Shown: positions 16,255 to 24,008 of the stretch, piece after piece
Position numbering within the stretch: position 1 is the stretch's first letter
Layout: every line of letters begins with the position of its first letter
DNA from: Hamadaea sp013361475
GTDB lineage: Bacteria; Actinomycetota; Actinomycetes; Mycobacteriales; Micromonosporaceae
Direction of reading: 5' to 3'
Assembly: GCF_040654195.1 (NCBI RefSeq)
Contig: NZ_JBFAHM010000007.1
Span: 310,001 to 374,000 of the forward strand
DNA length: 64,000 nt
The notes under the pieces: generated by a model
What the model saw: only the letters and a program-made list of their open reading frames with translations
Told to the model about the DNA's origin: nothing
Database searches by the model: none
Position numbers and translations under genes: made by a program

Positions 16255-17270
16255 GGCGTACTCCCCTCGGCGAGCAGCAGCTCACCGGCGTAGACCTTGC
16301 GGACGACGTCCTCGATCGCGGGCTCGTCGATCTTGACTTCGAGCACCTCGGCGATCTGCGCCACCCCGGCGAGGACGGCTCCGGCGGTCAACTCCGCCTT
16401 GTCGAACGCGACGGTGAACTCCCGCCGCCCCTCGGCCGCCGCCGTGACGGTCGCCTGGGGGAACCGGCCGGCCAGGTCGGCGACGGTCAAGTCCGAGCCC
16501 AGTTGCAGATGCACCCGGCGTTCGCGGGCGTACCGGTCCTTCACCTGGGCGAGTGAACCGTCGTAGATCACCCGGCCGTCGTCGATGATGACGATGCGCT
16601 CGCAGGTGTCCTCGATGTCGCCGAGGTCGTGCGTGGTCAGCATGATGGTCGTCCCGTCCGCCTTGAGCTGCCGGAGGAACTCCCGGACCCGGTCCTTGAC
16701 CGAGATGTCGAGGCCGATCGTCGGCTCGTCGAGGAACACGATCCTCGGGCTGTGCAGCAGGGCGCAGGCCAGATCGGCCCGCATCCGCTGACCGAGTGAC
16801 AGCTTGCGGGCCACCACCGGCAGCAGCTCGTCCAACCCGAGCACTTCGTCGAAGCGCTTCAACTGGGCGCGAAAACGATCCGGGGTCAGGTCGTACATGT
16901 CCCGGAGCAGCGCCAGGGACTCCCGGACCGGCAGGTCCCACCACAGCTGCGTACGCTGGCCGAACAGCACGCCGATCTGGCGGGAGTTGGCGACGCGGTT
17001 GCGGTGCGGGACCAGGCCGCCGATGCGCACCTCGCCGCTGGTCGGCTCGACGATGCCGGTGAGCAGCTTGATGGTGGTGGACTTGCCGGCCCCGTTCGGG
17101 CCGACGTACGCGACCGCCTCACCGGCCTCAATGGAGAGATCGACGCCACCGACCGCCGTTTTCGTGCTGTACCTGCGTTGGAATAAGTGTTTGACCGAAC
17201 CGCGCAACCCCGGATCCTTCTCGGGGCGGCGGAAGGTCTTGGTCAGGTCATGAGCTTCGAGCAGCGCCAC
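16251..17270 (-). CDS. ABC-2 exporter ATPase
   Basis: A 339-residue ATP-binding subunit. Walker A GPNGAGKST, signature LSLGQRMRADLA (a common variant in this subfamily), Walker B RIVFLDEPTIGLD and H-loop TTHDLGD are visible. The spacer RRYSTKTAVGGVDL and a C-terminal beta-rich extension of about 100 residues match the DUF990-partner (teichoic-acid/NatA-like) ATPase group. GTG start. It is first in the operon; the 63 nt upstream to the next gene hold nothing recognisable. The cargo is unknown; relatives include drug, bacteriocin and polysaccharide exporters. Confidence 0.9.
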   Translation of the reverse strand: MALLEAHDLTKTFRRPEKDPGLRGSVKHLFQRRYSTKTAVGGVDLSIEAGEAVAYVGPNGAGKSTTIKLLTGIVEPTSGEVRIGGLVPHRNRVANSRQIGVLFGQRTQLWWDLPVRESLALLRDMYDLTPDRFRAQLKRFDEVLGLDELLPVVARKLSLGQRMRADLACALLHSPRIVFLDEPTIGLDISVKDRVREFLRQLKADGTTIMLTTHDLGDIEDTCERIVIIDDGRVIYDGSLAQVKDRYARERRVHLQLGSDLTVADLAGRFPQATVTAAAEGRREFTVAFDKAELTAGAVLAGVAQIAEVLEVKIDEPAIEDVVRKVYAGELLLAEGSTP

Positions 17271-17333
17271 CCGAGGATGTTCCCACCGGTACCCGACCGG
17301 CCCAAATGGTTTTATGGGAGCGCTGCGTCACAG

Positions 17334-17867
17334 CTAGCCGTCGGTGGGGACGGCCTTCGCCGGCTCGGCTTTCGCGGGCTCGGCGGCGGGGCCCTTGGTC
17401 GACACCGTGGTGCCGAGCTTCTCCCAGACCAGCCCGATCTGCCGGGCGATCGCGCAGACGACCGCCGGGACGACCGGCAGCAGCCAGTCGTAGAGCCAGC
17501 CCTGGGGACTCAGGTTGATGACCAGCACCGCCGCCGCGGCACTGCCCACCCCCATCACGAGTCCACGCCAGGCGGCCCGGCCGGTGTGCCCGATCGCGGC
17601 GCGGCGCGCGGCTTTGTCGGCCATGCCCGGGAAACCGGCCAGCGCCCTGGAGTCCCGGCGACCGAAGTTGAAGCCGGCCATCGCCAAGGTGGCCGAAGTA
17701 CCGACGACCACCGCCGTCACGCTGTTGTGGGTCATCAGCATCAGTAAGGCGGCGGCGACGACGCCGACCCCGATCGACACTGCGGCGCGGATCCATTCCT
17801 GCTTCTCTCCGGGGTACCAGTAGTACTTCGTGGTGCTGTCGGAGAGCTTCTTCTCGATCCGCCCCAT
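17334..17867 (-). CDS. Conserved hypothetical membrane protein
   Basis: A 177-residue protein not recognised as a named family. From the N-terminus: MGRIEKKLSDSTTKYYWYPG with charged and aromatic residues, a hydrophobic pair at about 33-65 (AAVSIGVGVVAAALLMLMTH), an Arg-rich cytosolic stretch (FNFGRRDSRALAGF... KAARRAAIGHTGRAAWRG), two further helices (LVMGVGSAAAAVLVINLS; WLLPVVPAVVCAIARQIGLV), and a Lys/Ala/Pro tail with PAKAEPAKA. ATG chosen with GAGGTG 10 nt upstream; GTG three codons earlier is possible. It is a single gene with its own promoter region. Confidence 0.7.
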   Translation of the reverse strand: MGRIEKKLSDSTTKYYWYPGEKQEWIRAAVSIGVGVVAAALLMLMTHNSVTAVVVGTSATLAMAGFNFGRRDSRALAGFPGMADKAARRAAIGHTGRAAWRGLVMGVGSAAAAVLVINLSPQGWLYDWLLPVVPAVVCAIARQIGLVWEKLGTTVSTKGPAAEPAKAEPAKAVPTDG

Positions 17868-17911
17868 CGGGCCCACACACCTCTGCGCCAGTAACTTGCC
17901 TGCCCCTCTAT

Positions 17912-17923
17912 CGTTGCGCAACG
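17912..17923. promoter_or_regulatory. 12-bp palindrome upstream of the membrane-protein gene
   Basis: CGTTGCGCAACG is a perfect palindrome 45 nt ahead of the minus-strand membrane-protein start; on that strand it runs straight into GATAGAGG, a possible -10 region, so a bound repressor would block transcription. The binding protein is unknown. Confidence 0.35.
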
Positions 17924-17993
17924 TAGTCGCTCATATGCGCAAAGTAGCGAAATACGCGGGGATCGGCGCGCCGCGATTCGATCCGGTCCGTCC

Positions 17994-18830
17994 TCAGAAG
18001 AGCACTGTGGCCAGCTCCGCGACCTGCTGAAAGCCACACGTCTTGTACGCACGCCGAGCCGGCACGTTGTAATCGTTGACGTAGAGGCTCACCGTCGGGG
18101 CGACCCGCCGCAGTGCGTCGTTCACCACCGCTGCCATGCCGGCCGTCGCGATCCCCCGCCCCCGCCATGCCGGATCCACCCAGACGCCCTGCACCTGTGC
18201 CGTATGTGGAGTGATCACCGCGAGGTCGGCCTTGAACACGACTCGCCCGTCGACCACCTTCGCGTATGCCCGGCCCGACTTGACCAGCTCGGCGACTCGC
18301 TGACGGTAGCCCCGGCCACCGTCCAACGGGGAGACTCCGACCTCCTCGGTGTACATCGCGACCGCCGCCGGGAAGAGCACGTCGATCTCGTCGGCGCGCA
18401 TGAGGCGTACCCCTGGATCGGCCGGAACCGGCGCGGGCCGGGAAGCGACCAGCAGCGGCTGCACCGCGCGGACGTCGCGAGCCCGCCCCCACCGGGGCGA
18501 GAGCCGGTCCCACAGGTCGATCACCTGGTCGCGCTGGCCCACGATGCTCGTGCAGGTACGCCCCAGGCGGCCGAGCACGTCGGCGAAGGCGACGACCGCG
18601 TCGCCGGTGGCTGCGACCGGCGTGAGCTGGGTACCCAGCCAGCAGATGGCGTCGAGCCGGCCGCGCGGACCGTAGCCGTAGATCCGGCCGTCGGCCCGCC
18701 ACCAGCCGAGGCCGCGCGCGGTGAGCCGCTCCCAGACCTGAGCGGTGACGTAGGGATCCGTGGCGAGCAGCCGCTCGATCTCCGGCCGGTCGGCCTCGCC
18801 GAGCTGCCGGACCGCCGACTTCGTGAGCAC
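17994..18830 (-). CDS. GNAT-family N-acetyltransferase (DUF4081-type N-terminus)
   Basis: A 278-residue two-part protein. The N-terminal half (AVRQLGEADRPEIERLLATDPYVTAQVWERL; WLGTQLTPVAATGDAV) resembles DUF4081, and the C-terminal half is an acetyltransferase domain with acetyl-CoA loop VWVDPAWRGRGIATAGMAAV and NDYNVPARRAYKTCGFQ. The GTG start was chosen for GGCAGG 8 nt upstream; the longer frame crosses the PadR promoter region. DUF4081-GNAT proteins are widespread in Actinobacteria, often near ispG (Rv2867c in M. tuberculosis). Here it is near ispG but separated by the PadR gene. Substrate unknown. Confidence 0.85.
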   Translation of the reverse strand: MLTKSAVRQLGEADRPEIERLLATDPYVTAQVWERLTARGLGWWRADGRIYGYGPRGRLDAICWLGTQLTPVAATGDAVVAFADVLGRLGRTCTSIVGQRDQVIDLWDRLSPRWGRARDVRAVQPLLVASRPAPVPADPGVRLMRADEIDVLFPAAVAMYTEEVGVSPLDGGRGYRQRVAELVKSGRAYAKVVDGRVVFKADLAVITPHTAQVQGVWVDPAWRGRGIATAGMAAVVNDALRRVAPTVSLYVNDYNVPARRAYKTCGFQQVAELATVLF

Positions 18831-18887
18831 GCTTCCAGCCTGCCAGAACACGAAGGTTCGCGCGACCACTTGCAGGCGATCAGTTTC

Positions 18888-18897
18888 CGATATATCG
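18888..18897. promoter_or_regulatory. Putative PadR autoregulatory operator
   Basis: CGATATATCG, a perfect palindrome in an AT-rich patch, followed by GTTAACG, ahead of the plus-strand PadR gene and between the divergent GNAT and PadR starts. PadR-type genes are commonly autoregulated from such sites. Evidence is symmetry, base-composition contrast and position. Confidence 0.5.
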
Positions 18898-18936
18898 TTA
18901 ACGCATCGGTGATAGAACAGCGATAGGAGAACCGAG

Positions 18937-19596
18937 ATGAGGAACCGCATCCCTCGAGAACTGCGCGAACGACTTCGCGAAGCGCATCACGCGCACCATG
19001 ACCATGAGCATCGGCAGTTCGCCTTCGGCGGCCGCCCGGGCTTCCCGCCCATGCCGGGCTTCGGCCCCGGATTCGGGCCGGGACCGCACGGTCGCCGCGG
19101 CGGCGGTCGAGGCCGGGGACGCCGTGGCAACGTCCGCGCCGCGATCCTGGGCCTGCTCGCCGAGCGCCCCATGCACGGCTACGAGATGATCTCCGAACTG
19201 GAGACCCGCACCGGCGGCGTCTGGCGGCCCTCACCGGGCTCGGTGTACCCGACCCTGCAGCTACTGGAAGACGAAGGCCTGATCGAGGCCACCATTGCCG
19301 GAGCGCAAACGGATGCGTCGGGCACCGGCCCAGCTGGCGCAGTGGGCGGTCGCAAGAGCTACGCCCTGACCGAGGCAGGCCGCGCCGCGGCCGAGGCCGA
19401 GACCAACCGCGCCCCGTGGCAGGAGTTCACGGCCGACGAGGTCAGCGAGGCTCAGGACTTCCGACAGGCCGGGTTCGGGATCATGCAGGCCCTGCACCAG
19501 GTCGGTGCATCCGGTACGCCGGAGCAGCGCGCTCGCGCCCTGGAGATCCTCAACGAGACGCGCCGCAAGCTCTACGCCATCCTCGCCGAGGAGTGA
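18937..19596 (+). CDS. PadR-family transcriptional regulator
   Basis: A 219-residue winged-helix repressor. The N-terminus is unusual: a charged helix with AHHAHHDHEH (His-rich, potential metal binding) and a Gly/Pro/Phe-rich spacer ending in RRGGGRGRGRRGN. The PadR winged helix follows (about 65-145): VRAAILGLLAERPMHGYEMISEL and SPGSVYPTLQLLEDEGLI, then a C-terminal dimerisation helix pair. Histidine/glycine-rich N-termini are frequent in actinobacterial PadR proteins. ATG with GGAG upstream. No obvious target gene is adjacent besides itself and the divergent GNAT gene. Confidence 0.9.
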   Translation: MRNRIPRELRERLREAHHAHHDHEHRQFAFGGRPGFPPMPGFGPGFGPGPHGRRGGGRGRGRRGNVRAAILGLLAERPMHGYEMISELETRTGGVWRPSPGSVYPTLQLLEDEGLIEATIAGAQTDASGTGPAGAVGGRKSYALTEAGRAAAEAETNRAPWQEFTADEVSEAQDFRQAGFGIMQALHQVGASGTPEQRARALEILNETRRKLYAILAEE

Positions 19597-19612
19597 CCCG
19601 AGGGCGAATTAT

Positions 19613-19647
19613 GCAAAAGCCCCGCTCGGTGTGAGCGGGGCTTTTGC
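19613..19647. terminator. Bidirectional rho-independent terminator
   Basis: Perfect 15-nt stem GCAAAAGCCCCGCTC with loop GGTGT and a T-run in the distal arm in both directions (GGGGCTTTTGC). It lies between the convergent PadR and ispG genes. Confidence 0.9.
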
Positions 19648-19679
19648 TGCACGGCTAGTGGACTGGAGCCGGCCACAGG

Positions 19680-20849
19680 TCAGTGGACGGAGACTACCGG
19701 GCCGGCGAGTTCGCGGAGTTCTTCGGGGAGCTCGACACCCATCTGGACGGAGAGTTTGAGCGCCTCCTCGACCAGGGTCTCGACGATCTGCGACTCCGGC
19801 ACGGTCTTGATGACCTCGCCCTTGACGAAGATCTGGCCCTTGCCGTTGCCGGACGCGACGCCGAGGTCGGCCTCCCGAGCCTCGCCGGGACCGTTGACGA
19901 CGCAGCCCATGACGGCGACGCGCAGCGGAGCCGGGAACCCTTCGAGCGCGGCGGTGACCTGCTCTGCCAGCGTGTAGACGTCGACCTGGGCGCGACCGCA
20001 GGACGGGCAGGAGACGATCTCCAGGCCCCGCTCCTTCAGCCCCAGCGACTCCAGGATGGCGTGGCCGACCTTGACCTCCTCGACCGGCGGCGCCGACAGG
20101 GAGACCCGGATCGTGTCGCCGATGCCCTCGGCGAGCAGGGCGCCGAAGGCGACCGCGGACTTGATCGTGCCCTGGAACGCCGGGCCGGCCTCGGTCACAC
20201 CGAGGTGCAGCGGATAGTCGCACTGCTCGGCCAGCTGCCGGTACGCCCGGATCATGACGACCGGGTCGTTGTGCTTGACGCTGATCTTGATGTCACGGAA
20301 GCCGTGCTCCTCGAACAGCGAGCACTCCCACAGCGCGCTCTCGACCAGGGCCTCGGCGGTCGCCTTGCCGTACTTCTCCAGCAGGCGCTTGTCGAGGGAG
20401 CCCGCGTTCACCCCGATGCGGATCGGCACGCCGGCTTCGGAGGCCGCCTTCGCGATCTCCTTCACCTTGTCGTCGAACTGGCGGATGTTGCCCGGGTTCA
20501 CGCGTACGGCGGCGCAGCCCGCGTCGATCGCGGCGAACACGTACTTCGGCTGGAAGTGGATGTCGGCGATGACCGGGATCTGCGACTTCTTGGCGATCGC
20601 GGGGAGCGCCTCGACGTCGTCCTGGCTGGGCACCGCGACCCGGACGATCTGGCAGCCGCTCGCCGTCAGCTGGGCGATCTGCTGCAGGGTGGCGTTGACG
20701 TCGGCGGTCAGCGTCGTCGTCATGGACTGGACGCTGACCGGCGCGCCGCCGCCGACCGGCACCGAGCCGACCATGATCTGGCGGCTCTGGCGACGGGGGG
20801 CTAGGGCGGGCGGAGGAGTTGCCGGCATGCCGAGGTTGATCGCAGTCAC
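19680..20849 (-). CDS. ispG: 4-hydroxy-3-methylbut-2-en-1-yl diphosphate synthase
   Basis: Penultimate enzyme of the MEP isoprenoid pathway, converting MEcPP to HMBPP. 389 residues; opening VGSVPVGGGAPVSVQSMTTT; TIM barrel segment VADIHFQPKYVFAAIDAGC; C-terminal 4Fe-4S domain with the Cys ligands in EIVSCPSCGR and VMGCVVNGPGEA. It is the third gene after dxr and rseP (8-nt gap), the order known in mycobacteria. GTG start. A PadR/ispG terminator closes the operon. Confidence 0.97.
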   Translation of the reverse strand: MTAINLGMPATPPPALAPRRQSRQIMVGSVPVGGGAPVSVQSMTTTLTADVNATLQQIAQLTASGCQIVRVAVPSQDDVEALPAIAKKSQIPVIADIHFQPKYVFAAIDAGCAAVRVNPGNIRQFDDKVKEIAKAASEAGVPIRIGVNAGSLDKRLLEKYGKATAEALVESALWECSLFEEHGFRDIKISVKHNDPVVMIRAYRQLAEQCDYPLHLGVTEAGPAFQGTIKSAVAFGALLAEGIGDTIRVSLSAPPVEEVKVGHAILESLGLKERGLEIVSCPSCGRAQVDVYTLAEQVTAALEGFPAPLRVAVMGCVVNGPGEAREADLGVASGNGKGQIFVKGEVIKTVPESQIVETLVEEALKLSVQMGVELPEELRELAGPVVSVH

Positions 20850-20856
20850 AGCTCTC

Positions 20857-22095
20857 TCACTTGAAGATCGTGATGGGATTGACGACGTCCGCGGTGACGG
20901 TCAGCAGGGTGAACGCACCGAACACCAAGATTACGGCGTATGTGAGGGGCATCAGCTTGTAGTAGTCGACGCGACCCGGGTCACGCTTGCCGAGCCGCGC
21001 GTAGATCCACGACCGTGCCCTCTCGAACCACGCGATCGCGATGTGCCCGCCGTCCAGCGGCAACAGCGGCAGCAGGTTGAAGACGCCGACGAAGAAGTTC
21101 AGCCCCGCGATGATCAGCAGGGCGATCTCCCAGAAGCCCCGTTCGATGGCCTCGCCGGTGAGCCGGCTGGCGCCGACCACGCTGACCGGGCTGTCGGCGT
21201 CGCGCTGGCCGCCGCCGATCGCGTCGATCAGACCGGGGATCTTGTTCGGCAGGTTCTTGATCGAGGTCACCACGCCGGTGGCGGCGGCGCCCATCTGGTC
21301 GCCGGCGACCGGGATGGCCTCGATCGCGTTGTACTCGACCGTCTTCGGCAGGGCCGGGTCCCAGCCCAGTCCGACGCCGATCGCGGCGACCTTCTTGACC
21401 TCCCCGTCGGTGTCGTCGATCGGCGGTCGCTGGGCCTCGACCGGGGTCACCGTCGCGGTGGCGGTCTGCCCGTCGCGGACGTAGGTGATCGGGGTCGGCG
21501 TACCGGGGGTCAGCGCACGGATGGCGGTGACCAGGTCGGCGTAGTTCGCCACCTGGGTCGTGCCGACCGCGGTGACGAGGTCGCCGTCCTTCAGACCCGC
21601 CGCGAGGGCCGGGCCGTCGGTGGTGGTGCAGTCGCCCGAGGTGAGGTCCTTCGGCACGCAGTTCGCGATCGTCAGGTACGCCGGAGCCTTGGCGACGTCG
21701 GTGGCGGCCGGACCCGGATTGTCCGGGTTCGTCAGGGCAAAGTTCGCCGCGACCAGCCAGAAGATCAGGAACGCGAGGATGAAGTGCACCACGGAGCCGG
21801 CGACCATCACGATCGTCCGCTTCCACACGGGGTAGCGCCACATCGCGCGCGGGTCGTCGGCGTCCTCCTCCTGGGGAGTCATGCCGGTGATCTTGACGAA
21901 ACCGCCCAACGGGATGCCTTTGATCCCGTATTCGGTCTCGCCCTTCTTGAACGACCACAGCGTCGGGCCGAAGCCGATGAAGTAACGGGTGACCTTCATC
22001 CCGAACATCTTGGCCGTCAGCATGTGCCCGGCCTCGTGCAACGAGACCGAGACCAGGATGGCCAAGGCGCCGAGGGCGATCCCCAGAATCAGCAT
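20857..22095 (-). CDS. rseP: Site-2 intramembrane metalloprotease (RseP/Rip1)
   Basis: M50 zinc protease, 412 residues, cleaving membrane-spanning anti-sigma factors and other substrates. Helix 1 carries SLHEAGHML (HExxH); the PDZ-type domain lies at about 190-260; the third ligand motif is FNLLPLLPLDGGH near residue 345; and a last helix ends the protein. Start ATG (MLILGIALGALAIL) overlaps the dxr stop by one nucleotide. Orthologous to Rip1 (Rv2869c) by family and by position between dxr and ispG. Confidence 0.95.
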   Translation of the reverse strand: MLILGIALGALAILVSVSLHEAGHMLTAKMFGMKVTRYFIGFGPTLWSFKKGETEYGIKGIPLGGFVKITGMTPQEEDADDPRAMWRYPVWKRTIVMVAGSVVHFILAFLIFWLVAANFALTNPDNPGPAATDVAKAPAYLTIANCVPKDLTSGDCTTTDGPALAAGLKDGDLVTAVGTTQVANYADLVTAIRALTPGTPTPITYVRDGQTATATVTPVEAQRPPIDDTDGEVKKVAAIGVGLGWDPALPKTVEYNAIEAIPVAGDQMGAAATGVVTSIKNLPNKIPGLIDAIGGGQRDADSPVSVVGASRLTGEAIERGFWEIALLIIAGLNFFVGVFNLLPLLPLDGGHIAIAWFERARSWIYARLGKRDPGRVDYYKLMPLTYAVILVFGAFTLLTVTADVVNPITIFK

Positions 22096-23297
22096 CAAGA
22101 AACCTTCCCGACGATCAGCTCGGTCGCCCGAGTCCGCGCCCACTCTTCGGCGGCGAGCACGTCCTCGACGGTACCCGGTTCGTCGAGTTCCGGGGCGTCG
22201 CTGAGGACCTGGGCGACCGTGTCCACGATCGCCAAGAATGGCAGCCGTCCCTGAGAGAAGGCTGCGACGCACTCCTCGTTGGCGGCGTTGAAGATCGCCG
22301 GCCGGCAGCGGCCGGTCCGGCCGGCCTGCTTGGCCAGCTCGATCGCAGGGAAGGCCTCGGTGTCCAGGGGCCGGAACTCCCAGTTGTGCGCCATCGTCCA
22401 GTCCACCGGGGCGGCCGCTCCGGGCACCCGGTGCGGCCAGTCGAGGGCCAGCGCGATGGGCAGGTGCATGTCGGGCGGGCTCGCCTGGGCGATCGTCGAA
22501 CCGTCGGCGTACTCGACGAGGGAGTGGATCACCGACTGCGGGTGCACCGTGACCTCGATGTCGTCATAGCTCACGTCGAACAGCTCGTGCGCCTCGATCA
22601 CCTCGAGCGCCTTGTTGACCAGGGTGGCGGAGTTGATCGTGACGACCGGCCCCATGTCCCAGGTCGGGTGCTTGAGCGCCTCTTCGTAGGTCACGTCGGC
22701 CAGCTCCGCCCGGCGACGGTCGCGGAACGCTCCCCCACTCGCCGTCAGGATCAGCTTCCGAACCTCGGGCCGATCACCGGCCAGCAGGCACTGCGCCAAC
22801 GCCGAATGCTCGCTGTCCACGGGCACGATCTGCCCGGGCCGCGAAACCTTCCGCACGAGGGGCCCACCGGCCACGAGCGACTCCTTGTTGGCCAGCGCGA
22901 GTACGCGACCAGCCCCCAACGCGGCCAGCGTCGGAGCGAGTCCCAGCGAACCGACGACCCCGTTGAGCACCACGTCGCAGGGCCACTCGGCGAGCTCGGC
23001 CATGGCCTGCGGACCGGCGAGGATCTTCGGGATCTTGAACTCGCCGGTGGCGTATCCGCGGCGGGCCGCCTCGGCGTAGAAGGCGAGCTGCAGGTCTTGG
23101 ACCGCGCTCGCCTTGGCGACCCCGACGACCTCGACCTCGAGCGACAGCGCCTGCGCGGCCAGCAGCTCGACGTTGCCGCCACCCGCGCCGATCCCGACCA
23201 CCCGGAAGCGATCCGGGTTCGCCCGGACGATGTCGATCGCCTGGGTGCCGATCGATCCGGTCGAGCCGAGCAGCACGATGGCGCGGGGTTCGCTCAC
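22095..23297 (-). CDS. dxr: 1-deoxy-D-xylulose 5-phosphate reductoisomerase
   Basis: First committed enzyme of the MEP pathway (DXP to MEP, NADPH). 400 residues from the chosen GTG. NADPH loop LLGSTGSIGTQ, metal/substrate residues in VDSEHSALAQC and LTASGGAFRD, and the C-terminal helical domain GRCRPAIFNAANEECVAAF are visible. A TAGAGT element lies exactly 7 nt before the GTG and no Shine-Dalgarno is present, indicating a leaderless mRNA; the ATG two codons earlier is the alternative. It forms an operon with rseP and ispG. Confidence 0.96.
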   Translation of the reverse strand: MSEPRAIVLLGSTGSIGTQAIDIVRANPDRFRVVGIGAGGGNVELLAAQALSLEVEVVGVAKASAVQDLQLAFYAEAARRGYATGEFKIPKILAGPQAMAELAEWPCDVVLNGVVGSLGLAPTLAALGAGRVLALANKESLVAGGPLVRKVSRPGQIVPVDSEHSALAQCLLAGDRPEVRKLILTASGGAFRDRRRAELADVTYEEALKHPTWDMGPVVTINSATLVNKALEVIEAHELFDVSYDDIEVTVHPQSVIHSLVEYADGSTIAQASPPDMHLPIALALDWPHRVPGAAAPVDWTMAHNWEFRPLDTEAFPAIELAKQAGRTGRCRPAIFNAANEECVAAFSQGRLPFLAIVDTVAQVLSDAPELDEPGTVEDVLAAEEWARTRATELIVGKVS

Positions 23298-23304
23298 GGG
23301 CATA

Positions 23305-23310
23305 ACTCTA
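23305..23310 (-). promoter_or_regulatory. Probable -10 element of a leaderless dxr transcript
   Basis: TAGAGT on the minus strand, 7 nt ahead of the GTG of dxr, with no ribosome binding site. The same hexamer with the same spacing precedes the second signal peptidase gene. Confidence 0.45.
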
Positions 23311-23321
23311 CCCGTTCAAGA

Positions 23322-23879
23322 TCAATTCGATCCGGCCCGCTGCCTCGGCAGAGTGACGTAACACTGCGCTTCACGGCCATACCAGCGAGTAGTCAGCCCT
23401 CGGGGGGACATGCCCAGCCGCTTCATGACGGCGATCGATCGCTCGTTCGTGGGGTACGCCACCGCGTACACCTCCGCGACCTGGTACTGGTTCAGCGCCA
23501 GGTCCAGTGCGCCGGTCGCCGCCTCGGTCGCATACCCGTGGCCCCAGGAATCGGGATGCAGATGCCAGCCGACCTCGATCTCGCCCCGGCCCTCGGAGCC
23601 GTCGGACGGTTCGGGCAGCGGTCCGAGCAGCACGGTCCCGGCCACGACCCCGGTCGCCTTTAGCTCCATCGCCCACGGGCCGTACCTGTGCTCGTTCTTC
23701 TCGTAGCGCGCCTGCCAGCGGGTCATGACCGCCCTGGCCTCGTCCGGGACCTGCAGCGGCTGCTCCATCCCGATCCAGCGAGTGACCTCGGCGTGCCGGT
23801 AGATCTCGAAGATCCGGTCGAGATCGTCAGGGGTGTCGCGCCATTCGCGGACGATCAGGCGCTCGGTCTCGAAAATCAC
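23322..23879 (-). CDS. GNAT-family N-acetyltransferase (RimJ/RimL type)
   Basis: A 185-residue acetyltransferase. IFETERLIVREWRDTPDDLDRIFEIY is the RimJ/RimL-type opening; GEIEVGWHLHPDSWGHGYATEAATGALDLAL is the acetyl-CoA-binding strand and loop; VYAVAYPTNERSIAVMKRLGM completes the fold. It lies 25 nt upstream of dxr on the same strand but the likely dxr promoter sits between them. A family B repeat lies upstream. Substrate unknown (ribosomal protein or small amine). Confidence 0.88.
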   Translation of the reverse strand: MIFETERLIVREWRDTPDDLDRIFEIYRHAEVTRWIGMEQPLQVPDEARAVMTRWQARYEKNEHRYGPWAMELKATGVVAGTVLLGPLPEPSDGSEGRGEIEVGWHLHPDSWGHGYATEAATGALDLALNQYQVAEVYAVAYPTNERSIAVMKRLGMSPRGLTTRWYGREAQCYVTLPRQRAGSN

Positions 23880-23916
23880 CCGGCAACGGTAACCGGACTT
23901 CAGGCCTCCCCCTACA

Positions 23917-23981
23917 GCGCTGGATCAGGGATCTCGGTCGAATCTTGACCCATGATTCGACCGAGATCCCTGATCCAGCGC
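23917..23981. repeat. Family B inverted repeat
   Basis: Perfect 28-nt arms (23917-23944 and 23954-23981), outer part GCGCTGGATCAGGGATCTCG, loop TTGACCCAT. It lies downstream of the MMPL gene and upstream of the GNAT gene. No T-run. Confidence 0.93.
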
Positions 23982-24008
23982 CAAAACCGGCGGCGCTCAG
24001 GCCGCGGG

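Noticed and set aside
17334..17867. Fourth subunit of the ABC-2 exporter
   Set aside because: It has its own promoter region, no ABC-2 pattern and a 63-nt gap from the ATPase gene; no evidence of a shared role.
20254..22254. 666-codon plus-strand open frame
   Set aside because: Antisense to ispG and rseP, both with complete catalytic motifs.
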